Below the pieces are notes generated by a model. That model saw only the letters and a list, made by a program, of their open reading frames with translations. It had not been told where the DNA came from and did no database searches. Source: Gemmataceae bacterium (GTDB lineage: Bacteria; Planctomycetota; Planctomycetia; Gemmatales; Gemmataceae). Taken from it: a stretch of DNA of 35,060 nt. Made by a program: the position numbers and the translations under genes. Of this stretch, positions 21,413 through 30,413 are shown piece after piece (positions within the stretch are counted from its first letter, which is position 1; each line of letters opens with the position of its first letter). The stretch covers positions 1 through 35,060 of the forward strand of contig JAIEPT010000205.1 of the NCBI GenBank assembly GCA_019748295.1, given 5' to 3'.

Positions 21413-22753
21413 ATGGACACATTCATCACTGGATTCCGAATCGCGTTCGTTGCCGCGGAACCAGGCGCGTTGCCGTTGCCTTTCTGGACCGTGATTCCAT
21501 TCATCGGGCTGCTGCTCAGCATCGCCCTGATGCCGGTGTTCGCGGAAAAGTTCTGGCACAGCAATCTTCGTAAGCTCGCCTTCTCGCTGCTCTGGTCGAT
21601 TCCCGTCCTGGCATGGTTCGGCTGGCTTCACTTCCAACAGCATGGGCACGCGCTCGAGCGGATACGGCACTCGCTGATCGAGTACGTGGAATTCATGACG
21701 CTGCTGACCGCCCTTTACGCGATTGCGGGCGGAATCGTGATTCGGGGCGACGTCAATGCGTCGCCCACCAGCAATGCGTTGGTGCTGCTTTTCGGCGCCG
21801 CCCTCGCGAATCTGGTCGGAACGACGGGCGCGAGCATGCTGCTCATTCGGCCGTTTCTTCGCATGAATCGGCTGCGGACGCGCCGGATTCACCTGCCCGT
21901 GTTCTTCATCTTCCTCGTCAGCAATCTGGGCGGTCTGCTCACGCCGCTCGGCGATCCGCCGCTGTTTCTCGGCTTCCTCAAAGGCGTCGATTTCTTCTGG
22001 ACCCTCCGCCTGTGGCCGATTTGGGCGACTGCGGTGGGCATCGTGCTGGTCGTGTTTTGGATCTGGGACACGCTCGCGTTTCGCGGCGAAGCGCCCACGG
22101 AGCCGACGGAACGCGAACTGTTCAGCATTCGCGGCAACATCAACTTCCTGCTTTTGGCGGGGGTGATCGCCGTCGTGCTGATGCAGGCGGAAAGCATCGC
22201 GGGGCCGTATGCGATTCCGCGCCCCTGGGGGAGCGTGGCGGCGTTGGCGGGGCTGACTCTGGCGTCGGTGCTTCTCACGCCCCGTTCGCTTCGCAAGGAC
22301 AACGACTTCACCTGGGATGCGATCATTGAAGTGGCAGTGCTTTTCCTCGGCATCTTCATCACGATGACGCCCGCCCTCGACCTGCTCTCGGCGAACCGCG
22401 AATCGCTCGGCATCATGCAGCCCTGGCAATACTTTTGGCTCACCGGCATCCTCTCGTCGTTCCTCGACAATGCGCCGACCTACCTCGTCTTCGCGACGAT
22501 CGCGGCGGGGGGCGAGGCCGCGATTCCGGCGCTGCAAACCGGCGTCCCGATGGCGCTGACAGCGATCAGCGCCGGGGCGGTGCTGATGGGTGCAATTACC
22601 TACATCGGCAATGGGCCGAACTTCATGGCGAAAGCAATCGCTGAGGGCATGGGCTACCCCACGCCGTCGTTTTTCGGCTACATGAAATACTCGCTGGTGA
22701 TTCTGATACCGACGTTCGTGGTCGTGACGTTGCTGTTCTTCCGCCCCGCGTAA
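21413..22753 (+). CDS. NhaD-like sodium:proton antiporter / CitM-type transporter
   Basis: A 446-residue inner-membrane protein with about 11-12 hydrophobic helices, in the ion transporter superfamily that includes NhaD and ArsB. Characteristic segments are NLVGTTGASMLLIRPFLRMN, FFIFLVSNLGGLLTPLGDPP, the repeat-two counterpart LTGILSSFLDNAPTYLVF and AITYIGNGPNFMAKAIAE. The paired TTGAS/LDNAP and PLGDPP/IGNGPN motifs are those of the two inverted half-repeats that build the transport site. NhaD exchanges cytoplasmic Na+ or Li+ for protons; a dicarboxylate substrate cannot be excluded. The start at 21413 immediately follows the nested repeat, with no clear ribosome binding site. There is no operon partner on the same strand downstream. 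Confidence 0.88.
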   Translation: MDTFITGFRIAFVAAEPGALPLPFWTVIPFIGLLLSIALMPVFAEKFWHSNLRKLAFSLLWSIPVLAWFGWLHFQQHGHALERIRHSLIEYVEFMTLLTALYAIAGGIVIRGDVNASPTSNALVLLFGAALANLVGTTGASMLLIRPFLRMNRLRTRRIHLPVFFIFLVSNLGGLLTPLGDPPLFLGFLKGVDFFWTLRLWPIWATAVGIVLVVFWIWDTLAFRGEAPTEPTERELFSIRGNINFLLLAGVIAVVLMQAESIAGPYAIPRPWGSVAALAGLTLASVLLTPRSLRKDNDFTWDAIIEVAVLFLGIFITMTPALDLLSANRESLGIMQPWQYFWLTGILSSFLDNAPTYLVFATIAAGGEAAIPALQTGVPMALTAISAGAVLMGAITYIGNGPNFMAKAIAEGMGYPTPSFFGYMKYSLVILIPTFVVVTLLFFRPA

Positions 22754-23052
22754 TGCGAGCCCTTTCGCACTCAAACCACGCAACGACATGACGCGCTGTA
22801 GGGAACGCCCTCCGCGGCGTTCCGCCGAACTGAACGCGTGCGAAGGAATGGATCCCACATTCCTTCGTTCGTCCTCCGCTTGCGGCTTAGCGTTCGCCCC
22901 GTGATCTGCTCGCTAAGCCGCAAGCGGGGATCGCGGTTTGCGAACACTTGGGACTCGGACGCGTCCCGTTAGGCGGAACGCCACGGAGGGCGTTCCCTAC
23001 AGTGGGTCATCTTGTTGCATGGTTGAACACGAATGGGCGCGCAACCCGACAT
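22754..23052. repeat. Nested palindromes between convergent genes
   Basis: An outer pair GTAGGGAACGCCCTCCGCGG (22798-22817, arm 22796-22826) and its inverted copy (22972-23002) enclose an inner pair CCGCTTGCGGCTTAGC (22876-22891) and GCTAAGCCGCAAGCGG (22912-22927). Both pairs are themselves palindromic (GGAACGCC...GGCGTTCC). The region lies between two convergent genes, where such hairpins could act as bidirectional terminators. No gene is present. Confidence 0.75.
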
Positions 23053-25227
23053 CTAAGCCGCCGGCAATGGCGGACGCGCCGCGAGGAAGCGATCGAGGGC
23101 GCTTTCGAGGGGCGGGAGGGGATGGCCTCGTTCGCTGGCGAGGGCGCTGTAAGCGGGGCGGGCGGCACGCCAGCCGAGCGTGTGCGTCGGACGAGCATCG
23201 ATTCCGAGCGGATCGAGGCCGGCGCGGCGGGCCGCTTCGCGGGCGAAATCAGCCCACGTCGTTTCGCCTTGATTGGCGAGATGCCACACGCCGGTCGCGC
23301 CGTCGAGCAGCAGATCCAACGTTGCGTGAGCGACGTCTGGGAGGTATGTAGGCGAAATGATCGAATCGCTGGCGGCGCAGAATCGGTCGCCGGCCGTTAA
23401 GGATCTCAGGGCCTGGACAAGGAAGTTGCGCTCGTCCCAGGGGCCGAAGAACGCGCCGGCGCGGATGATGAACGACGAGGGATGGGCATGCAGCACTCGA
23501 CGCTCGGCTTCGGCTTTCGTTTCGCCGTAGACGCAGAGCGGGCGAACCGCGTCCCCTTCGCGGTAGAACGTGCGCCGTTCGCCGTCGAAGACGAGGTCCG
23601 ACGAGAACGTGACGAAAGGGATGCCCACTGCCGCACATCGCTCGGCCAGGACGACGGGCCCCAAGACGTTGTCGCGGAAACAATCTTCGCGTGCCGTCTC
23701 CGCGGTTTCGATGCTGGCGAAGCCCGCGGCATTCACCACGGCCCAAGGTTCATGTTGTTCGAAAAGATCGGCCACGGAGGCGGGGTCGGAGATGTCCATC
23801 TCGTCGCGCGAAAGAAGCCGATAGGGCAGGGCACGCACTTCGCACATGCGAGCGATCGCTTGTCCCAAGCGTCCGCGGGCGCCTGCAATCAGGAGCGGCT
23901 TTCCGGGGAGACGCGGTTCGGCGGGAGGCGGCACGAACAGCAGACGTTCGGGCCGTTCCCACCAACCGGGCTGAGCCAGCACGGGCGAAGTCGGCGGAAG
24001 GTCGTTCGCCAATTCGCGAATCAGCGTCGCCAAAGCCGTGGCATGCGGCACAGGCCCGCGGACATCGAAGGCGCCGGGCTCGTAGCGGCCGCGTGCTTGC
24101 GTGACCAGGCTGTCCCAATCGAACGAGCCCAAGAGGGCCCACGCCGTGACGGCCCGCACATCGACGCCGGATGCTCGTGCGGCGTATGCCTGTCGCCACA
24201 TATGATGCAACCAGCGAACCTGTTCCTCGCGCGTGCAGCCAAGGTGGGCTTCCGTGATGGCGATCGGGATGCGAAACCGGTCCCACGCTTCCTTGAGCAG
24301 CTTCGCGGGGCCGTCATTGCCTTCGGGCAGAATGCGCACGGCTTCGACGTCCGCATAGCGATGCCTTTTGTTGCCGCCGCATTGCTCCGCGGGATAACGT
24401 GCGATTTCATCGTCGAGAAAACGCTCGCTCGTGACGTAGTGGTTGATGCCGAGCAAATCGGGTGGGCAAGGGTTTTCCTGAAACCAGGCCAGATCACGCT
24501 CCGTAACGCCGCAACGCAGCAGATACTTCCCCATCGGATGCCGGCGATCGACACGGCCGCACAGCAGGTCGAAGGTAAGCCAGCGGCGTTCGTTTTCGAA
24601 CTTCGCCTGGTAGGCAAGTTTCGGGCGCGTATGCGTTTTGCCGAGATCTTCCGTTTGAACGAGCCGAGCTTCGGGTTGAACTTCGCGGATTGCCCGCATC
24701 GCGAGGACCGTGGCGCGGCATTCGTTCAACATCGCTGTCGCGAAGTCGCGATCCGTGCGGGCGTGCGGATACCAGAAGCCATAAAGAGCGCTGAAGCGAG
24801 CGGTCGTCAGCGGTTCGTTGACGGGCGTGTAATCGCGGACCCACGGAAAACGCTCCGCGACACGGCCCGCGTATCCCGCCAGGGCGGATGCGAAATCGGC
24901 GTGCAGCAAATCGACATGACGGGGCCCGCTGCCGTGATGCACGAGGCCGACGATAGGACGAATGCCAAGGGTCTGCAATCGCGGCAAGCGGTCGTCGGCC
25001 CAGGACCAATCGAACTTGGCCGGGTCGGCGGTCGCGGCGTATTCCCATAGAGCGGGATAGCGCACGGTGCGAATGCCGAGGGCAGCGATGCGCTCGAGAT
25101 CGTCAGGCCGCGAGCGGTGGCCGCTGAACTCGAGCTGGTCCAGCCAACCATCGCCGACGCGGTTGTAGGTGCACTCGATGCCGCCCCACATCTCGAGCGG
25201 AGCGTCGGCAGCGCGGTCGATGATCAT
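23053..25227 (-). CDS. GH1-like glycosidase fused to RmlD-like NAD(P)-dependent reductase
   Basis: A 724-residue two-domain protein. Residues 1-430 resemble glycoside hydrolase family 1: VRYPALWEYA, DYTPVNEPLTTARFSALYGF with acid/base Glu138, LLGINHYVTSERF, and IAITEAHLG with candidate nucleophile Glu326 (usual motif ITENG). Residues about 443-724 are an RmlD-type short-chain dehydrogenase: LLIAGARGRLGQAIAR (Gly-rich NAD(P) site), WAVVNAAGFASIETAE, VTFSSDLVFDGE, VYGETKAEAERR (Tyr567, Lys571), and ISPTYLPDVAHATLDLL. RmlD makes dTDP-rhamnose from its 4-keto precursor. The start at 25227 has AGGAGG 7 bases upstream; the alternative 25281 is less likely. It is last in a minus-strand glycan cluster. 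The actual substrates of both halves are unknown. Confidence 0.85.
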   Translation of the reverse strand: MIIDRAADAPLEMWGGIECTYNRVGDGWLDQLEFSGHRSRPDDLERIAALGIRTVRYPALWEYAATADPAKFDWSWADDRLPRLQTLGIRPIVGLVHHGSGPRHVDLLHADFASALAGYAGRVAERFPWVRDYTPVNEPLTTARFSALYGFWYPHARTDRDFATAMLNECRATVLAMRAIREVQPEARLVQTEDLGKTHTRPKLAYQAKFENERRWLTFDLLCGRVDRRHPMGKYLLRCGVTERDLAWFQENPCPPDLLGINHYVTSERFLDDEIARYPAEQCGGNKRHRYADVEAVRILPEGNDGPAKLLKEAWDRFRIPIAITEAHLGCTREEQVRWLHHMWRQAYAARASGVDVRAVTAWALLGSFDWDSLVTQARGRYEPGAFDVRGPVPHATALATLIRELANDLPPTSPVLAQPGWWERPERLLFVPPPAEPRLPGKPLLIAGARGRLGQAIARMCEVRALPYRLLSRDEMDISDPASVADLFEQHEPWAVVNAAGFASIETAETAREDCFRDNVLGPVVLAERCAAVGIPFVTFSSDLVFDGERRTFYREGDAVRPLCVYGETKAEAERRVLHAHPSSFIIRAGAFFGPWDERNFLVQALRSLTAGDRFCAASDSIISPTYLPDVAHATLDLLLDGATGVWHLANQGETTWADFAREAARRAGLDPLGIDARPTHTLGWRAARPAYSALASERGHPLPPLESALDRFLAARPPLPAA

Positions 25228-25288
25228 CCGTTCCACCTCCTGCTCAAGAGACTCTTTCGATGGCGAAGACCAAGTACCCACTCATGGT

Positions 25289-25455
25289 CCCGCTTGCGGC
25301 TTAGTACTTGTTTCGAAACCTCCGACTTCCGCTTGCGGCTTAGCGTTCGGAATGCCCTGATCTCGCTAAGCCGCAAGCGGGAATCACAGATGATGAAAAC
25401 TTGGGTCTCGGACGCGCCCAGTCCGGCGGAACGCCACGGAGGGCGTTCCCTACAG
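25289..25455. repeat. Palindromic composite repeat before the GH1/RmlD gene
   Basis: CCGCTTGCGGCTTAG units at 25289-25304 and 25329-25344, the inverted unit at 25365-25380, and a GGCGGAACGCC...CCCTACAG unit at 25425-25455. The stretch 25329-25455 matches 22876-23002 in sequence and orientation, so the GH1/RmlD gene is flanked by direct repeats of about 125 bases. Confidence 0.75.
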
Positions 25456-25476
25456 CGCATCACACGACTGCAGGTT

Positions 25477-28284
25477 TTACTTCGCCGCGACGGCTTGCAG
25501 CGATGCGGCCACGCGGTTGGGAGCGGTGCGCAGTTCCTTCACCTTTTCGGCCGCTTTCTTCCCCGCGAGGAATGCGTGGTCGGAGTTGTAGTACTCCCAC
25601 TCGCTGTAGCGCCCCGCCAGAATGACGTCGTGTTGAGCGAGCCAGTTTCGGATCGTCGCCACGTTCTTGGGACGAGCGTGATCGTAGACCACATACGCAT
25701 GCGGCATGTCGATCTCGTTGGCCGCCCAGATCGGGTCGTCCTCGCGGATGAAGCCGACGCGTTTGCAATCCTCGATGCAGCGCTGGATCAGTTCCTGCCC
25801 TTCGCACGGCAACGGCTTGTACTCCGGCGAGTAGGTAATCTCGCAGGTGAAGCCGAAACCGCCTGGCGGATTGCAATGCGGGCTGGCGTTTCCTTGAACG
25901 AAGATGCGGTGGAAAATCGAATCTTCGGGATAGTAGAGCCAATGCTTCTCGGTGAGATTCTCCCGGCCCACGCCGATATTGACGCAGCGGACCGAGATAT
26001 ACCGCAAGCCGGCCGCCGCCTCTTTCACTTCGGCGGGCGCTTCGTCCCCCATCATGCGGACGAGAACGGGAAGCGGCATCGTGCTGACGAGTTGCTGGAA
26101 GGGAATCTCCTCGCCAGTCTTCAGGGTAATGACCTTCCGCGAAGGAGACACCTTGGCGACGCTTTCGCCGAGGCGGACCGGGCCTTTGAGAAGCGGCTTG
26201 AAGCCGTTCATCAGCGCCTGGAAGCCGCCGCGAAGCGGATAGCCGAAGCGGGCGTTGGGGCCCATCGGAGCGGGAACGGGCTGCAGTGCCCCGTCGATCA
26301 TCTCTTCAAGGTCCGGCATCGGCACGCGTCCGCCGAGCCACGAGGTTTCCATCTCGGTGAGGGGCACCGCCCAGAGCTTGCGGTTGTAGGGAATCGCGAA
26401 GTGCTTCGCGATGCCGGCTCCCCAAACCTTGTAGATGAATTCCTCGAAATTCTGCCCGCGTTCTTCGGTTGGTTTTGCTGTAGCTCCATGGCCGTTTTTC
26501 GCGTGCCCGTTGCCGTTCGTCGCACACTCGAGCTTGGCGGTCGATTCCATCACGCCATCGGCGCAGCAATCGTGAAGATCTTTCACGTCGCCTTCCCGAA
26601 CGGCCGGCGACTTCGCATGACCGTTGCCGTTGGCCGAATGCCCGTTGCCGTTCGTCTCGGCCTTGGCATGCCCGTTGCCGTTGCCGTTCGCGGCAGTGAG
26701 GTTGTGCACGAGGGAGCCGCCGGTCTTCTTGAGCGGACCGAAGCGGGACTCGATCGCTCCCATGATGCAGTCTTTGATCACCTCCGGCGGCAAGCCGTAG
26801 AGCGCGCCCTGGAAGGGGTAACGCGTGTAGACGTTTTTGCTGTAGATCCACGCCTCGCGATTCTGCCAGTGGATGTTGTCCCCGAGCAGCATCTTGTACA
26901 TCTCATGGACGTACGGATCATTGGAAAACATGATGTGGCCGGCGAAATCGAACGTGAAGCCGTTGTCTTCGATCGATCGGCACCAACCGCCGACGGTCTC
27001 GTTCTTTTCGAGCAGCAGGGCTTGATCGCCGAGATGATACGCGGTGCTCAACCCGGTCGGCCCAGCTCCAACGACCACGACCGGCGGCGTATTGGCTTCA
27101 GCCGCGGCCGCAACGTGCGGCGATTGAGTCGCCGTCGTTTGGCCGCGATCGGTTCGCTGATTGGCGGAGGTTGCATCGAGATGCAGCTTCGCCATGATCT
27201 GATTCATCTCGGAAGCGGTCTGATCCCACGACGTCTTGGCGAGCACGCCGCGCATTGCATCGAGCTTTGCGTTTCGCTCTTCCTCGCTGGCGTTCAGCGC
27301 CTTTTCGCAAGCGGCGATGAACTCCTGCGCGTTGTTCGCCAGGTAGACGATGTCGCCGTAGGGCTTGGCCACGTCCGTGATCGGCGTGCTGACGATCAGG
27401 CGTTCGGCCGCCATGTACTCCAGCGTCTTCGTTGGGCTGATGAATTTCGTCGATTCATTGCGGGCGAACGGGAGCAGGGCAACGTCCCAACCCTTGAGGA
27501 ACGCGGGCAGATCCTTGTAGTCGCGCTGGCCGAAGTAGTGAATGTTGTCCGCTTTCGGCAACGTGGCCGGGTCGATCTTGACGACCGGGCCGACGAGCGA
27601 GAAGTGCCATTCGGGCCGCGCCTTGGCGACCTCCGCCAAGAGTGGAACGTCGAAGCGTTCATCGATGACGCCGAAGAACCCGAGCCGCGGATGAGGCAGC
27701 GATGCCTGGTCGGCCGGTTCGGCGAGATCCGCATCGAGGGCTTTGCCGAAGTGCTTGCGATCGACGCTGCTGGAAAAGCAGTATGCGTTGGGATGCCGGT
27801 TCTTCTTCGCTTCGTAAAGGCTCGGGCCGCCAGTGAAGACGACGTCGGCCCGCTTCAGAAGGGCCTTTTCGCGCTGCAGCATTTCCGGAGGCGCGCCTTT
27901 GAAGGCCGACAATTCGTCCATGCAATCGTAGACGACGATCTGAGCGTCCGCGGCATCGATCAGAGGAAACGCCATCGGCGTGTAGAACCAGACAATTGGG
28001 TTACGGATCCCTTCTTTTCGAAACAACTCTTGGAGTAGCCTTCGCAAACGAGGAAACTGCTCCTCGTTGTAGCCATGCGCTTCAGCGGGCGTGAGGGGTT
28101 GGCAGACGGTGAGGCCATCTGTCTGTCGGCAGTTCCACGACAGTTCGGCGTTTGGACTGCGCAGCGGTTCTTCCACAAAAAAAACTCGCCGGTGTTGAGC
28201 GAGCCGAGTCATGAGGTGTTGCGGACGTTGCCAGACGAAATCCCAACGAAGATGAGAAATTACAACTAGATCAGGGCGATGCAT
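25477..28284 (-). CDS. Glycosyltransferase fused to UDP-galactopyranose-mutase-like flavoprotein
   Basis: A 935-residue fusion. Residues 1-370 are a GT-B glycosyltransferase of TuaH-like type: WDFVWQRPQHLMTRLAQ, VVYDCMDELSAFKG, GFFGVIDERFDVPLL and the donor-site region ESTKFISPTKTLEYMAAERL. Residues about 400-935 are a FAD-dependent amine-oxidase/UDP-galactopyranose mutase-like domain: VVVVGAGPTGLSTAYHL (dinucleotide fold), FTFDFAGHIMFSND, YTRYPFQGALYGLP, and the C-terminal AGRYSEWEYYNSDHAFLAG. A low-complexity insert at about 531-608, rich in NGNGH units, interrupts the flavin domain. The start at 28284 has CCGGAG 6-9 bases upstream; an upstream start at 28386 would add 34 residues of no family likeness. 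It would make and transfer a sugar such as galactofuranose at the membrane; the sugar is inferred, not shown. Confidence 0.83.
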   Translation of the reverse strand: MHRPDLVVISHLRWDFVWQRPQHLMTRLAQHRRVFFVEEPLRSPNAELSWNCRQTDGLTVCQPLTPAEAHGYNEEQFPRLRRLLQELFRKEGIRNPIVWFYTPMAFPLIDAADAQIVVYDCMDELSAFKGAPPEMLQREKALLKRADVVFTGGPSLYEAKKNRHPNAYCFSSSVDRKHFGKALDADLAEPADQASLPHPRLGFFGVIDERFDVPLLAEVAKARPEWHFSLVGPVVKIDPATLPKADNIHYFGQRDYKDLPAFLKGWDVALLPFARNESTKFISPTKTLEYMAAERLIVSTPITDVAKPYGDIVYLANNAQEFIAACEKALNASEEERNAKLDAMRGVLAKTSWDQTASEMNQIMAKLHLDATSANQRTDRGQTTATQSPHVAAAAEANTPPVVVVGAGPTGLSTAYHLGDQALLLEKNETVGGWCRSIEDNGFTFDFAGHIMFSNDPYVHEMYKMLLGDNIHWQNREAWIYSKNVYTRYPFQGALYGLPPEVIKDCIMGAIESRFGPLKKTGGSLVHNLTAANGNGNGHAKAETNGNGHSANGNGHAKSPAVREGDVKDLHDCCADGVMESTAKLECATNGNGHAKNGHGATAKPTEERGQNFEEFIYKVWGAGIAKHFAIPYNRKLWAVPLTEMETSWLGGRVPMPDLEEMIDGALQPVPAPMGPNARFGYPLRGGFQALMNGFKPLLKGPVRLGESVAKVSPSRKVITLKTGEEIPFQQLVSTMPLPVLVRMMGDEAPAEVKEAAAGLRYISVRCVNIGVGRENLTEKHWLYYPEDSIFHRIFVQGNASPHCNPPGGFGFTCEITYSPEYKPLPCEGQELIQRCIEDCKRVGFIREDDPIWAANEIDMPHAYVVYDHARPKNVATIRNWLAQHDVILAGRYSEWEYYNSDHAFLAGKKAAEKVKELRTAPNRVAASLQAVAAK
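26461..26691 (-). repeat. Low-complexity NGNGH-coding segment within the fusion gene
   Basis: DNA made of GGCAACGGGCA-type units (minus strand) encodes NGNGNGHAK, NGNGHSANGNGHAK and NGNGHAKNGHG. Such repeats are prone to slippage, so the linker length may vary between strains. It lies inside the flavin domain between LVHNLTAA and the conserved FEEFIYKVWGAGIAKHF block. Confidence 0.8.
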
Positions 28285-28582
28285 GATGATCTCCGGTAAA
28301 CATCCTATGATTCGAATCCCGACAACGGCATGTGCGTACGCGAAGGGCAGCGCCACGCAAGGTTGGCGAGCGGCGGGCACATTCACGAGCGATGGCTTCG
28401 CAGTTGCAACGTCGGTTAAGCAATTCCCGCGCCTTGGCGCATGAATCGGACGATCGAACGAAATCAGATGGCGGGATGCGAGCAGATATGCAGGGAACGT
28501 CGTAAAGGTGGTTTGTCCTAATGCCGGAAGTAAGTGGGTGGTAAGCCGGAACTAACGTCCATCAAGGTCGCGACACGCCGAT
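28285..28582. promoter_or_regulatory. 298-base gap upstream of the glycosyltransferase fusion
   Basis: There is no gene and no member of the major palindrome families in this gap, which is unusual for the window. It contains a close pair of GCCGGAAGTAAG-like words (28522-28556) and the small stem GCGCCTTGGCGC (28430-28441). The spacing from the GH15 stop suggests that the fusion gene has its own promoter here. No clear -35/-10 is visible. Confidence 0.35.
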
Positions 28583-30388
28583 TCACATGCCGCGGCGCCG
28601 TTGCGCGGGGTTATCCACCCGGCTCAGGTTCAGCGCGCTATTGACGAGGCCGACATGGGAAAAGGCTTGCGGAAAGTTGCCCACAAGGCGGCGCTTTTCG
28701 ATGTCGTATTCCTCGGAAAGCAAGCCGACGTCGTTGCGAATCGCGAGCAATCGCTCGAACAGTTCGTTCGCTTCGTTGCGCCGGTTCATCAGCGACAGAC
28801 AATCGCAGAGCCAAAAGCTGCAAGCGAGAAACGCACCTTCGCCCGCGGGCAGCCCATCTTGAGTTTCTTCCGTCAGGTAGCGTCGAACCAATCCGTCGTG
28901 CATCAATTCCCGTTGAATCGCTTCCACCGTGCCCACGACGCGCGGATCGTCCGGCGGCAGAAAGCCGACCAGCGGAATCATCAGCAAGCTCGCATCAAGA
29001 TGTTTGGCGCCGTAATGCTGAACGAACGATTTGCGTTTCGCGTCGTACCCTTTCGCGCAAATCTCGGCTCGAAGCGCGTCGCGCTCCGCTTTCCAGCGAG
29101 CCGCGTCGCGGCGCTCCCGCTTTTCCTCCGCCATCTTCGTCATGCGGTCGAACGCGATCCACGCCATGACTTTCGAATGCGTGAAATGCTGGCGCGGGCC
29201 GCGCACTTCCCAGATGCCTTCGTCCGGTTCATGCCAGGCATGCTCGAGATACTTCGTCACCACTTTCAGAGTTCGCCATGCGTCGGGATTCGGTTCGATG
29301 CCGTCTGCCTGAGCCTGATACATCGCATCGATGGCTTCGCCGAACACGTCGAGCTGGAATTGCGAGTGTGCCGCGTTGCCGATGCGGACAGGCTTGGAAT
29401 TCTCGTAACCTGGCAGCCAGGGCAACTCGAATTCGGTGAGGCGGCGCCGGCCGTCGATGCCGTACATGATGTTCATCTGAGCCGGATCGCCGGCGATGGC
29501 GCGAAGCAGCCATTCGTTCCACGCTTTGGCTTCCTCCAGATACCCATTGCTTCGCAGAGCATAGAGCGTGAAGGTCGCGTCGCGGAGCCAGCAGTAGCGG
29601 TAATCCCAATTGCGCACGCCGCCGAGGTGTTCCGGCAACGACGCCGTGGCCGCCGCCACGATGCCGCCTGTCGGCGCGAAGGTGAGCGCCTTCAGCACGA
29701 TCAGCGAGCGGTGGACTTCTTCCCTCCATTGCCCTCGATAGGTGCAGCGGTCCGACCAACTTCGCCACCATTCTTCCGCTCGCTGGATGGCCTGCTCAGC
29801 GTCCGGCATCTTTGCCGCCGTTTGGTGCGAGGGATGATAGCTCATGACGAACGCCAATCGCTGACCTTCGGAAACCTCGAAGTCCGCGACGATCGAAGCG
29901 CCTTCGCGATGAAGCTCGACCGGCGAATCGAGCATCACCGCATCCGGCCCCGCGATCATGGTCGCTGCGTGCTTGGTTCCGTGCCGGCCCTCGCAGCGGC
30001 GCACCCACGGTACAATCGAGCCGTAGTCGAAGCGCGGGGCGAACTCGAGACGCATCGCCGTCTTGCCGCGCTTGCCGACGACGATGCGCGCAATGTCCGG
30101 CTCTTCCGTACGCGGAGGCATGCAGTCGATGATCTGCACTTCGCCTCCCGGCGCGTGAAAATCCGATTCGAGGATCAACGTGCCGTCGCGGTATCGCCGC
30201 CCGGCAGGATTGCCGTCGCGCGGCGCAATCAGCCAGCGGCCATGTTGCGGCGCGCCGAGGAGTGCCGCAAAGCAAGCCGCGGAATCGAAGTTCGGCACGC
30301 ACAGCCAATCGATCGAACCGTAACGTGAGACGAGCGCGCACGACTGGCAATCGCCGAGAAGTGCATAGTCTTCCAACGGAGTGCTCAT
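28583..30388 (-). CDS. Glycoside hydrolase family 15 protein (glucoamylase/trehalase type)
   Basis: A 601-residue enzyme matching the two-domain GH15 layout. The N-terminal beta domain (LEDYALLGDCQSCALVSRYG, IDWLCVPNFDS) is followed by an alpha6/alpha6 catalytic barrel from about residue 220. Signature segments are RNWDYRYCWLRDATFTLYAL, GIWEVRGPRQHFTHSKVMAW with Glu394 as likely general acid, and QDGLPAGEGAFLACSFWLCD with Glu517 as likely base. GH15 inverting enzymes release glucose from starch, dextran or trehalose. Bacterial members of this length include the actinobacterial trehalase, so the substrate is open. There is no signal peptide, so it is cytoplasmic. AGAGGG lies 7 bases before the ATG at 30388. 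The preceding gene ends 25 bases upstream, so the two are probably one transcript. Confidence 0.9.
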   Translation of the reverse strand: MSTPLEDYALLGDCQSCALVSRYGSIDWLCVPNFDSAACFAALLGAPQHGRWLIAPRDGNPAGRRYRDGTLILESDFHAPGGEVQIIDCMPPRTEEPDIARIVVGKRGKTAMRLEFAPRFDYGSIVPWVRRCEGRHGTKHAATMIAGPDAVMLDSPVELHREGASIVADFEVSEGQRLAFVMSYHPSHQTAAKMPDAEQAIQRAEEWWRSWSDRCTYRGQWREEVHRSLIVLKALTFAPTGGIVAAATASLPEHLGGVRNWDYRYCWLRDATFTLYALRSNGYLEEAKAWNEWLLRAIAGDPAQMNIMYGIDGRRRLTEFELPWLPGYENSKPVRIGNAAHSQFQLDVFGEAIDAMYQAQADGIEPNPDAWRTLKVVTKYLEHAWHEPDEGIWEVRGPRQHFTHSKVMAWIAFDRMTKMAEEKRERRDAARWKAERDALRAEICAKGYDAKRKSFVQHYGAKHLDASLLMIPLVGFLPPDDPRVVGTVEAIQRELMHDGLVRRYLTEETQDGLPAGEGAFLACSFWLCDCLSLMNRRNEANELFERLLAIRNDVGLLSEEYDIEKRRLVGNFPQAFSHVGLVNSALNLSRVDNPAQRRRGM

Positions 30389-30413
30389 TCCGGTCCCTCT
30401 GCGCGTTGTTGCA

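Noticed and set aside
25117..28038. Open frame of 973 codons on the plus strand
   Set aside because: It runs antisense through the glycosyltransferase/mutase fusion gene with shadow-like composition; the minus-strand frame has clear domains and a ribosome binding site.
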